Source of the DNA: Gehongia tenuis
GTDB lineage: Bacteria > Bacillota > Clostridia > Christensenellales > NSJ-53
Direction: 5' to 3'
DNA length: 64,000 bases
NCBI RefSeq assembly: GCF_014384795.1
Contig: NZ_JACRSR010000001.1
Coordinates: 62,001 to 126,000, forward strand
Below, one piece after another: positions 35,867-42,607 of this stretch (the stretch's first letter is position 1; every line of letters begins with the position of its first letter). The position numbers were made by a program, and so were the translations under genes. A model generated the notes under the pieces. The model made no database searches. It was not told the origin of the DNA and saw only the letters and a list, made by a program, of their open reading frames with translations.

Positions 35867-38179
35867 TTATGAATTTTCCCAGAATTTTTTGAAACGGTCC
35901 ATCAGTTCCCCATAGGTGCGGACGGCCTCGGGCTGAAGATGTCCGGGGAAAAGGCCGCGGTAGGGCTGGCGGGAAAACCTTTGATCGATCAAAAGTGCCA
36001 CGCCTCGGTCCTCATGGGTGCGGATCACCCGGCCCGCGGCCTGCAGCACCTTGCCCATGCCGGGATAGACGTAGGCATAGTTGAAGCCCGACCCCCGGGT
36101 TTCATCGAAGTATTTTTTGATGAGGTCGCGGCGGGGCCCGATCTGGGGCAGGCCCACGCTCACCACCGCGACGCCGATGAGCCGCTCCCCCACAAGATCG
36201 ATACCCTCGCCAAAGACGCCGCCCATCACTGCGAGCCCGAGCAGGGTATCCGCGTCGCCGTCAAAGCGCTTGAGGAAGCTGGCCCGCGCCCGGGCAGTCA
36301 TATCCCGGGCCTGCTGGATGATGGGATACTCGGCGAGGCTTTGAAGCGCCTCCTGAACCGTCTTTAAATAGCCGTAGGAGGGGAAGAAGGCGAGGTAGTG
36401 GCCGGGATGGGAGCTCACCATGGCGTGAAGGGCGAGGGCCACCTCCGGCGCCGTCTTATCCCGTTTTTTCCAGGTGGTCTCGAGGGGCAGCGTGAGGGGC
36501 AGGAAGTTTGCCGGATCAAAGGGACTGTCCACCGCAAGGGTGCGGCAGCCCTCCATCCCCAGAAGGTCCCGGTAATAGTCCATGGGCGAGAGAGTGGCGG
36601 AGAAGGCCACCGCAGAGCGGGCCCGGCTCACCGCCTTTTGGAGAAAAGCGGAGGGGTCAAGACAGAGGAGGGCCAGCCGCTCCCCGCCCTTATCCCGCTC
36701 CAAAACCAGGGCGTAGCTTGGCGAGAAGTCCTGGTACACCCTTAGGAAAGCCGCGGATGCGTAGTAGGCATCCAGCAAAGCGGGCAGACGGAGCTGGGCG
36801 TGGGCTTTCAGGAAATCGTCGCAGGCGGCCGCGAACTGGGCAAGCGCCGCCGAAAATCCTTCGGGCAGCTCGGACAGCGTGTGGAAGGCGCCGCGGTGGG
36901 ATTTCCGCAGGGTCAGGAACAGTTCCTGAAGGCGCCGGATGGGTCCGAGGATAAAGGCCCCGTCCTCGCCCAGGGCCCGAACCTCCCCCTTGGCCTGAAG
37001 ATAGAGAGACTTCTCGATCTCGGCGCTGTACATGTCCCGGCTGCGGTCCACCAGATTGTGGGCTTCGTCCAGAATGAGCGCGTAGTCCCTCGGCCCCTCC
37101 GCAAAATACCGCTTCAGCTGCACCCGGGGATCAAAGGCGTAGTTGTAGTCAAGAATTACCGCGTCCATCTCCTCGCTGAGGTCAAGCGCCAGCTCGAAGG
37201 GGCACACTTCCCGTGCTTCGCCCAGGGCGATGAGGTCCTCGCCGGTCCAGTGCCGGGCCTCCCCGGCCACCTCCCGGAGAATCTGCCGGGCCTTGCTGTA
37301 GTAGCCCTTGGCATAGGGGCACTTGGCGCATTCGCCGTGGGTGGGGCACAGCTTTGTCTTCGCGGTAAGCTCCAGCGAATGGATGGACAGGCCCCGCTGG
37401 CGCAGGAGCTCCAGCGCCTGCCGGGCCGATTCGTGGCCGGTGTTGCGGGCGGTGAGATAAAAGACACGGCGGATTTCGCCCCGGCCCAGGGCCAGCACCG
37501 CCGGATACAGGGCGGCCAGCGTCTTGCCGATGCCGGTGGGCGCTTCCACCATGAGACGCTCCCGGTTTGTGAGGGCGCGCCAAACCGCACCGGCCATCTC
37601 CCGCTGGCCCTTCCGAAAGGAGGGAAAGGGGAAATGGAGCCCCCCGGCGGTGCTGGACAAAAGCTTCTCGTGACGGTACCGGCTCCCATAGAGCTCAAGC
37701 GTCGCCGATACCAGCGGCATAAATTTTTCTTCCAGAGATTTTCGCGTGTGCAGACTTTCAAAGGAACGGGCCGCGCCCTCGGGAAGGGTCACGTAGGTGA
37801 GCCGGGTGCCCACCGCAGTGAGGCCGTCCCGCTGGGCCAGCATGAAGGCGTAGCACTCCGCCTGCCTCAAATGGAGGGGCAGCCCGCCGGTCACTTCTCT
37901 GCGGTAGGTGGTTTTGATCTCCTCCACGAAGGGCAGGCCGCCCTTCTCAAAAAGGCCGTCCGCACGGCCCTGAACCACCACCGAGAAGTCCCCACCGTCC
38001 ATCTCGTAGCGGAGAGTCTTTTCGGCTTCATAATCCCCGCCCCGGCTCTCCTGCACCTTTCGATGGCTTTCGGAACCCTCCAGCATGCGGCTGACCGAGG
38101 AAAAGGCGTAGCCTAGATCGGCATCCTTGAAATGCATGTCGATGAACTGGTGCACCGACAGGGTGTAGACGGTTTTCAT
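35867..38179 (-). CDS. XPD/DinG-like superfamily 2 helicase with N-terminal PD-(D/E)xK nuclease-like domain
   Basis: The 770-residue protein has an N-terminal RecB/Cas4-like domain (QGRADGLF at 69-76, FVEEIKTTY at 84-92). A DEAD_2-type helicase core follows, with Walker A VEAPTGIGKT (211-220), four cysteines for a [4Fe-4S] cluster (Cys278, 284, 287, 326), the DEAH box (371-374) and a late QAAGRVIRTHEDRG. Such helicases unwind damaged or RNA/DNA-hybrid substrates. The promoter contains a GAAC-N4-GTTC SOS box, consistent with damage induction as for dinG. The start at 38179 has GGGAGG seven bases upstream. It is transcribed alone, divergent from the MBL gene. Confidence 0.9.
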   Translation of the reverse strand: MKTVYTLSVHQFIDMHFKDADLGYAFSSVSRMLEGSESHRKVQESRGGDYEAEKTLRYEMDGGDFSVVVQGRADGLFEKGGLPFVEEIKTTYRREVTGGLPLHLRQAECYAFMLAQRDGLTAVGTRLTYVTLPEGAARSFESLHTRKSLEEKFMPLVSATLELYGSRYRHEKLLSSTAGGLHFPFPSFRKGQREMAGAVWRALTNRERLMVEAPTGIGKTLAALYPAVLALGRGEIRRVFYLTARNTGHESARQALELLRQRGLSIHSLELTAKTKLCPTHGECAKCPYAKGYYSKARQILREVAGEARHWTGEDLIALGEAREVCPFELALDLSEEMDAVILDYNYAFDPRVQLKRYFAEGPRDYALILDEAHNLVDRSRDMYSAEIEKSLYLQAKGEVRALGEDGAFILGPIRRLQELFLTLRKSHRGAFHTLSELPEGFSAALAQFAAACDDFLKAHAQLRLPALLDAYYASAAFLRVYQDFSPSYALVLERDKGGERLALLCLDPSAFLQKAVSRARSAVAFSATLSPMDYYRDLLGMEGCRTLAVDSPFDPANFLPLTLPLETTWKKRDKTAPEVALALHAMVSSHPGHYLAFFPSYGYLKTVQEALQSLAEYPIIQQARDMTARARASFLKRFDGDADTLLGLAVMGGVFGEGIDLVGERLIGVAVVSVGLPQIGPRRDLIKKYFDETRGSGFNYAYVYPGMGKVLQAAGRVIRTHEDRGVALLIDQRFSRQPYRGLFPGHLQPEAVRTYGELMDRFKKFWENS

Positions 38180-38201
38180 GTTCGGCCCTCCCATGGATTT
38201 C

Positions 38202-38230
38202 ATTGTATAGAACAGGCGTTCTTTTGTCAA
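38202..38230 (-). promoter_or_regulatory. Consensus promoter with SOS (LexA) box in the spacer, helicase gene
   Basis: On the minus strand TTGACA (38230-38225), a 17-base spacer and TACAAT (38207-38202) form a near-perfect sigma-A promoter. GAAC-AGGC-GTTC (38210-38221) lies inside the spacer and matches the Gram-positive LexA core GAAC-N4-GTTC, extended to the 14-bp palindrome AGAAC...GTTCT. LexA bound there would block polymerase. Confidence 0.8.
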
Positions 38231-38291
38231 AGCAGCCGGCAGGATTTTTGCCGCCCGCCCGCGAAATAGAAAGGCGTAAGGGGGAATGCAG

Positions 38292-39029
38292 GTGCAAAGG
38301 GATCAAGCGAAAATTACATACCTGGATCACAGCGGCTTTTCCGTGGAGACGGAAACGGCGCTGCTCATCTTTGACTACTACAATCCAAAGCCGGACGAAG
38401 AGGGCCGGGGCACGGTGGATCTTGCGGAGGTGCCCCGGGAAAAGAAGGTCTATATCTTTGTCAGCCACGCCCATTCGGACCACTACAACAAGTTCATCTA
38501 TGAGCTTGCCGGCGTGCGGGCGAACATCCAGTACATTCTGGGCGTGGGCGTTCCGAAGGGCGGCCGCAGCGCGGCCATCCTGAAGCCCCAGGACGAGTTC
38601 GAGGACGGCACGGTCTATGTCAAGGCCTATGGCAGCACCGACGAGGGCGTGTCCTTCCTGGTGCGGGTGGACGGCATGAACCTCTTCCATGCGGGAGACC
38701 TCAACTGGTGGCATTGGCGGAGCGAATCCTCGTTGAGCGAGATCAACGAGGCGGAGGAGGCTTTCATGCACGAGATCGGGCTCATCGCCCAGGACCGGCC
38801 GCTCATTGACGTGGCTTTTTTTCCGGTGGATCCCAGAATGGGCCAGTTCTACGAGGCGGGCGCCGAACACTTCATCACCGTCTTCAAGCCCACCCTCTTT
38901 TTTCCCATGCATTTTGGAGGCAGCATCCATAACATCGCCGATTTTTATCGCAAGGTGAAGATGAAGCGGGTGAAGATCATGCCCATCAAGCACCGAGGCG
39001 AGACTTTTTTGTATATGAAGCAGGAATGA
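38292..39029 (+). CDS. MBL-fold metallohydrolase
   Basis: The 245-residue protein belongs to the UlaG-like branch of the metallo-beta-lactamase fold. It has an early TYLDHSGFSVET, the zinc motif SHAHSDHYN, a later FHAGDLNWW, and PMHFGG near the end. This subgroup hydrolyses unknown esters, lactones or phosphodiesters. The GTG at 38292 is spaced seven bases from AGGGGG; the ATG at 38286 is also possible but only one base away. It is followed 14 bases later by a VOC-family gene, so the two likely form an operon. Confidence 0.8.
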   Translation: MQRDQAKITYLDHSGFSVETETALLIFDYYNPKPDEEGRGTVDLAEVPREKKVYIFVSHAHSDHYNKFIYELAGVRANIQYILGVGVPKGGRSAAILKPQDEFEDGTVYVKAYGSTDEGVSFLVRVDGMNLFHAGDLNWWHWRSESSLSEINEAEEAFMHEIGLIAQDRPLIDVAFFPVDPRMGQFYEAGAEHFITVFKPTLFFPMHFGGSIHNIADFYRKVKMKRVKIMPIKHRGETFLYMKQE

Positions 39030-39043
39030 AAGGGGAGAGAAAA

Positions 39044-39415
39044 ATGCAGTTTAAATTCACCCACAACAACATCAACGTGGCCGATCTTGAGCGAAGCCTT
39101 GCCTTTTACAAGGAAGCGCTCGGTTTTGAGAAGGTGAAGGAAAAGACCGCGGAGGACGGCAGCTTCAAAATTGTCTGGATCGGGGACGGCGTGACCGATT
39201 ATCTGCTTGAACTCACGTGGCTGAAGGATCATCCCCAGCCCTATGAGCTTGGTGAGAACGAGATCCATCAGGGCATCGTGGTGGACGACTACGAGGCCGC
39301 CCATGCCCTTCATGAGAAAATGGGCTGCATCTGCTTTGAAAACACCAGCATGGGTCTGTACTTCATCGAGGACCCCGACGGCTACTGGGTGGAGATCGTG
39401 CCCACGCGGCAGTGA
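39044..39415 (+). CDS. VOC family protein (glyoxalase I-like)
   Basis: This 123-residue protein has the two betaalphabetabetabeta modules of the vicinal oxygen chelate fold. Metal-site positions are visible as the histidine in KFTHNNINV, a glutamate in YLLELTW, a histidine in IHQGIVVDDY and a glutamate in YWVEIVP. The set of two histidines and two glutamates is as in glyoxalase I, so methylglyoxal detoxification is plausible. The start at 39044 has GGGGAG six bases away. Its own terminator appears to have been split by the island that begins right after it. Confidence 0.85.
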   Translation: MQFKFTHNNINVADLERSLAFYKEALGFEKVKEKTAEDGSFKIVWIGDGVTDYLLELTWLKDHPQPYELGENEIHQGIVVDDYEAAHALHEKMGCICFENTSMGLYFIEDPDGYWVEIVPTRQ

Positions 39416-39423
39416 AAAACGAG

Positions 39424-39431
39424 AGCCCGGC
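39424..39431 (+). other. Left arm of a terminator split by the island
   Basis: AGCCCGGC, preceded by AAAAACGAG nine bases after the VOC stop, has no good partner nearby. Its perfect complement GCCGGGCT with a T-run is found 17 kb away at 56416-56428. Confidence 0.6.
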
Positions 39432-39475
39432 TATTTGGCGGGGTAGAATAAGGATGTATAGTTAATTTGTAGCAG

Positions 39476-39499
39476 AGGGCATATCTTCGGATATGCCCT
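39476..39499 (-). terminator. Terminator at the island's left end
   Basis: AGGGCATATC and GATATGCCCT form a perfect 10-bp stem with a TTCG loop, four bases beyond the stop of the minus-strand recombinase fragment. Confidence 0.7.
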
Positions 39500-39503
39500 T
39501 ATG

Positions 39504-40208
39504 CTATTGTATCGTTCCAATGTGGTTGAAGCAAATATCAACCTGTTGCGAGTAAAACTTTTTCTTGTAAGCCCCGTCACGCTCATGCACCGTGATATGG
39601 TGGACAAACTCCCGCAGAATATCCGGGGTCAGCTCCGTCACTTCTATATGGCGGTCAACAATGGCGAGGAATTTCCCGATGTTGTTCAGCTCGTCCTGCT
39701 CCTTTGCCAGCCCTGCTTCCAGCTCCGCGCTTCTGCCTTTCAACGTTTCCTGTTCTTCGAGATAACGCCCATTGAGCTGTCTGAACTGCTCGTCAGTCAA
39801 AATGCCCGTTGCCAGCTTTTCAAAGGTAACGGCAATCAGGTTGTCAACCTCCGCAAGGCGTTTCTTTGCCTCCTCCAGCTCCTTGCGCTTTGCCGCCAGC
39901 TCTTGCTTTGCCTGGCCTGATTGCTTGGCGGTCAAATGGGCAATAAACGCTTCCCGGTCTGTCCTTGCCGCCGCACATACCTTCTGAATAGCTGCAAGAG
40001 CCGTTTCCCGCAGATAGGCCGCTTTTATGGTGTGGGGCGTACATTCTTCCTTGTGCGTGTGGCACTTGCCGCAAACATAGGTGTATTTGCTTTCCTCCCA
40101 GTTCCCGCACCTGCAAAGATAGTGGGTGCTGCCGCAGGAACGCAATTCCTGAATATTGGCACGTTGGAATATCCGGTCACTATCAATCATTCGCTCAATC
40201 CCCCTCAT
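39504..40208 (-). pseudogene. Large serine recombinase, C-terminal fragment (DUF4368 region) with foreign N-terminus
   Basis: Of 234 residues, about 25-234 match the C-terminal half of TnpX/TndX-type recombinases. There is a zinc-ribbon remnant (CRCGNW, CGKCHTHKEEC), a coiled coil at about 100-165, and the closing EFVHHITVHERDGAYKKKF segment with QVDICFNHIG. The N-terminal resolvase catalytic domain with its serine is absent, so recombination activity is impossible. The first 20 residues (MIDSDRIFQRANIQEL) look unrelated and probably come from another element gene joined by deletion. A recombinase at the very end of the element with its 3' end outward is typical of this family. Confidence 0.75.
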
Positions 40209-40734
40209 AGGCTGTTTTCAAGTTTTGGCACACCTGCGCGGCAAGAATCGCCCCCACCTGCAAGCCGATTTCCATGTAAACGGATTCAACCGCGCTCACA
40301 TAGTCGTAGACAAGCCCGGTCATTTCCTCGTATTCCTTGTTGTCCGGTACGTCGTTCCGGCTTCTCTGGATATCCGCCCGTAGGCGTTCCGGGAGCTTAA
40401 TAGCAAAATCCCGCGCTGTGCAGCCGTAGAGCTTGCACAGCGCGGCTCTTTGTGTGGAGAGGGTGTAAGCGGACAAGCCCCGGTCAATGCCGCTTTGCAG
40501 ATAGGCTTCCACATGGGGGCGGGCTTGAGACAGGGTGCGGCTTCCATATTGCGCTTTTGCCCAGCTCGCAAAGGCGCAGCTTTGCTTCAGATAGGTTTCA
40601 AAGGTGCGGTAAGAGAAGATACCCGCCGGGGCGTGGGTGCTTTCCTCGTTCTTGGCCTGATGTCGGCTTTCCCCGATACGGAGTTGGACTTGCAGGGTTT
40701 CCTGAACCTGCCGCACCATGGATTTATGTTTCAT
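40195..40734 (-). CDS. Integrase/recombinase-like accessory protein of a conjugative element, probably chimeric
   Basis: The 179-residue protein has residues about 1-130 resembling a protein of clostridial conjugative elements with a SAM-like integrase N-terminal fold. Landmarks are GIFSYRTFETYLKQS, ARPHVEAYLQSGIDRGLSAY, ALCKLYGCTARDF and LPERLRADIQRSR. The last 40 residues (TGLVYDYVSAVESVYMEIGL) seem to belong to a different protein, and the catalytic tyrosine-recombinase domain is missing. A good AGGAGG lies five bases before the start. Its stop overlaps the next ORF by 14 bases. Expression is possible, but function is doubtful. Confidence 0.55.
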   Translation of the reverse strand: MKHKSMVRQVQETLQVQLRIGESRHQAKNEESTHAPAGIFSYRTFETYLKQSCAFASWAKAQYGSRTLSQARPHVEAYLQSGIDRGLSAYTLSTQRAALCKLYGCTARDFAIKLPERLRADIQRSRNDVPDNKEYEEMTGLVYDYVSAVESVYMEIGLQVGAILAAQVCQNLKTAYEGD

Positions 40735-41419
40735 TATGACCTCCTGATAAAAGGGCGCAGTTATCCCTTTGAAATTGGGTGAAAAGTTAGGCGTTTTGGC
40801 GAGATTTTTTTGACAGCTTCCCGGTGCTGTTTTCCCGATTTCATAGGCGTTTCCGTGGCTTGTGGAGATTTTCTCTCCGCTGCCTCCGGCAGCTCCGTTT
40901 ACCCGTCGATTTTTTGCAAAATCGACCGTGTAATCGTATCTGCCCATGTCCACTCCACGGAAAAGCATTTTGCCTTGCGAATTGCCAAACCGCGCTTACG
41001 CGGTTTGCCGTGTCGTTTGGCTCACCCGCACTTTTGCTGGTTAGCCATGCAGTTTTACCGAGTAACCTGCATTTTTTTCGAACCTCTTGCCGCCTTGTAT
41101 CGTCTGGCGGGCTACTGCGTTTCACTCCCTTCATCTTTTCAAGCTCCATTACTAATATGTCAGATACTCAAGCACCCCAAAAACGCAAAAAACGGCGCCC
41201 CCACAATTTTTGTGAGGGCGCCGCCGCAGTAGCCGTCCGACGAAAGGTTCGAATCTTTCATCAGGCGGCGAGGCCTGTTATACCGCCGCATACATTCATG
41301 TTTCCGCTTTATCCGCGTGTGTTTGCTCTGTTTCTCTTGCTACAGTCAACGGCTGTATGTTTCCTGCCTCACTTATAGTATGACAGACATTGAACGAAAA
41401 AAGAGACAGGCGGTTTTTT
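40735..41419. other. Element remnant without convincing genes
   Basis: Several short frames on both strands (for example 40841-41149 on minus) have the look of non-coding leader DNA of clostridial conjugative elements. None has a good start or domain. A strong inverted repeat is the only structure. Confidence 0.5.
41193..41223. terminator. Inverted repeat / possible terminator in element remnant
   Basis: CGGCGCCCCCACAA and TTGTGAGGGCGCCG match at 13 of 14 positions around a short T loop. No long T-run follows. Confidence 0.45.
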
Positions 41420-41435
41420 CCGCCTGTCTCTCTTT
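41400..41435. terminator. Hairpin at the right end of the first element
   Basis: AGAGACAGGCGG and CCGCCTGTCTCT form a 12-bp stem around TTTTTT. The right arm is the beginning of repeat copy A. Confidence 0.65.
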
Positions 41436-41487
41436 CACCTTATGCTGGGTTTCCCTCTTGCTCTGTAACATCCTTGTTATGCTGGAG
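41420..41487. repeat. 68-bp element-end direct repeat, copy A
   Basis: It aligns without gaps to 56342-56409 with 57 of 68 identities. The first block, CTGTCTCTCTTTCACC followed by TTATGC, is identical in both. It is immediately followed by the second recombinase remnant. Confidence 0.8.
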
Positions 41488-41514
41488 GGAACGTGCCAGT
41501 CTAATGAGAATATT

Positions 41515-41784
41515 TTAGTTTTTTAAGATTTGACGTAGAATTTTTGAAGTCCTACGGTTTTTCTTTACGTTAAACTTACCCACAAAGTTAAAGTTACACA
41601 TCAACCCGTTGTGTATAGTTTTTTTCGCGGCATGTTCATGTATTACAATCCTGTCAATAAACTCTCGATCGTCAGCTCTCGAATATCGGTGTAGCTGTCT
41701 ATAATAGACATTCAGCAAGTTTATCCTGTTGGGTGCTTGACGTGAGAAATGTGTAGTATTTCGTTGATTTTGGCCCAAATCCAT
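41515..41784 (-). pseudogene. C-terminal remnant of a second large serine recombinase
   Basis: The 89-codon frame contains DDREFIDRIVIHEHAAKK and, later, NFNFVGKFN. This is the pattern closing TnpX/TndX-type recombinases (EFIDRIxVHE ... IxxxYNFxGxF). The rest of the gene is missing. It lies just inside copy A of the direct repeat, in the same position and orientation relative to an element end as the first recombinase fragment at 39504. Confidence 0.6.
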
Positions 41785-41792
41785 GGTACAAT
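41764..41792 (+). promoter_or_regulatory. Sigma-A promoter of the TetR gene
   Basis: TTGATT (41764-41769), a 17-base spacer and TACAAT (41787-41792) lie 42 bases before the TTG start. Confidence 0.75.
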
Positions 41793-41834
41793 TTATTATG
41801 TGTATTAATGTCTATTTGTAAGAGGTGAACCTGA

Positions 41835-42473
41835 TTGGCGTCTGTGGATCAAAGAGAAGAAAACATGCCGCGAGTCATCGAAGCGGCAATATGGTGCTTC
41901 GAGAATATAGGAATTGAAAAGACAACAAGAGTTCTCATTGCAAAACAGGCCGGAGTTACCGTGCGCTCATTACAAAGATACTTCGGTACCTTGGAGAATC
42001 TAATTGTTGAGGCTATTGGCGTCTATATGCAAAGATATAGTGACTCCCTTCAATCCGAACTTAATCAGTTAGTTGAATCAAACGCCAATGGGTACGAGCA
42101 ACTAATTGCTTTTTTAAGAAATCATTTGAACTACTATCGGCCGGATATGCCGGCATCCTTGGTAGTTCATGAAATGGAACTGTATTTTTTAAAACACGAT
42201 ATTCCGCTGACACTGCTTTATCAAAAAATATTTAATAGTAAAACACAAAGAAGCGTAATAGGCGAACTGTTTAAAAAAGGGTTGGACGATGGCAGCATAA
42301 AAAAACGCTCAGACATCGAGGTGATTTATGCGTATTTGGTGACTACTTTTCCTGGTATGATCATTCGGATTTCCATGATGGGTGCTGCGTATAAACATGT
42401 TCCTACAACCGTAACAACTGAAATGATATTTGACAAGTATATTGAAATTTTAGATAGCCTTATCAAAGCGTAA
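41835..42473 (+). CDS. TetR/AcrR family transcriptional regulator
   Basis: The 212-residue protein has a TetR helix-turn-helix at about 10-57 (VIEAAIWCFENIGIEKTT, then IAKQAGVTVRSLQRYFGT) and a helical ligand-binding domain after it. Translation likely starts at TTG 41835, because AGGTGA is six bases upstream; ATG 41865 is a weaker alternative that would trim the first helix. It has its own promoter and terminator and lies just before the 13-kb signalling operon, of which it is the likely local regulator. Its lower GC and codon use match the island. Confidence 0.85.
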   Translation: MASVDQREENMPRVIEAAIWCFENIGIEKTTRVLIAKQAGVTVRSLQRYFGTLENLIVEAIGVYMQRYSDSLQSELNQLVESNANGYEQLIAFLRNHLNYYRPDMPASLVVHEMELYFLKHDIPLTLLYQKIFNSKTQRSVIGELFKKGLDDGSIKKRSDIEVIYAYLVTTFPGMIIRISMMGAAYKHVPTTVTTEMIFDKYIEILDSLIKA

Positions 42474-42477
42474 AAGG

Positions 42478-42505
42478 GCCGCCATCGCGGGCGGCTTTTC
42501 TTTTA
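42478..42505 (+). terminator. Terminator of the TetR gene
   Basis: GCCGCC and GGGCGGC form a stem with a short loop followed by TTTTCTTTT. Confidence 0.85.
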
Positions 42506-42508
42506 GCA

Positions 42509-42537
42509 TTGCTGTCCTCGTGCGGGACAACCACAAT
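42509..42537 (+). promoter_or_regulatory. Candidate promoter of the signalling operon with dyad in the spacer
   Basis: TTGCTG (42509-42514) and CACAAT (42532-42537) are 17 bases apart. GTCC-N7-GGAC (42514-42528) forms a dyad between them that could bind the TetR dimer. The match to the -10 consensus is moderate. Confidence 0.45.
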
Positions 42538-42607
42538 ATGAAGCCGATCATGGCAGAAAGTAGCAGGAGAATACTGACTTAAAAATAATTATTTGGGGGT
42601 GTAACGT

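Noticed and set aside
40841..41149. A 102-codon minus-strand gene in the element remnant
   Set aside because: It has a basic, low-information sequence without domain or convincing ribosome binding site, and resembles non-coding leader DNA of conjugative elements.
41515..41784. An intact small gene encoding a novel protein
   Set aside because: The end of the frame resembles recombinase C-termini and the frame start lies within the TetR promoter, so a remnant is more likely.
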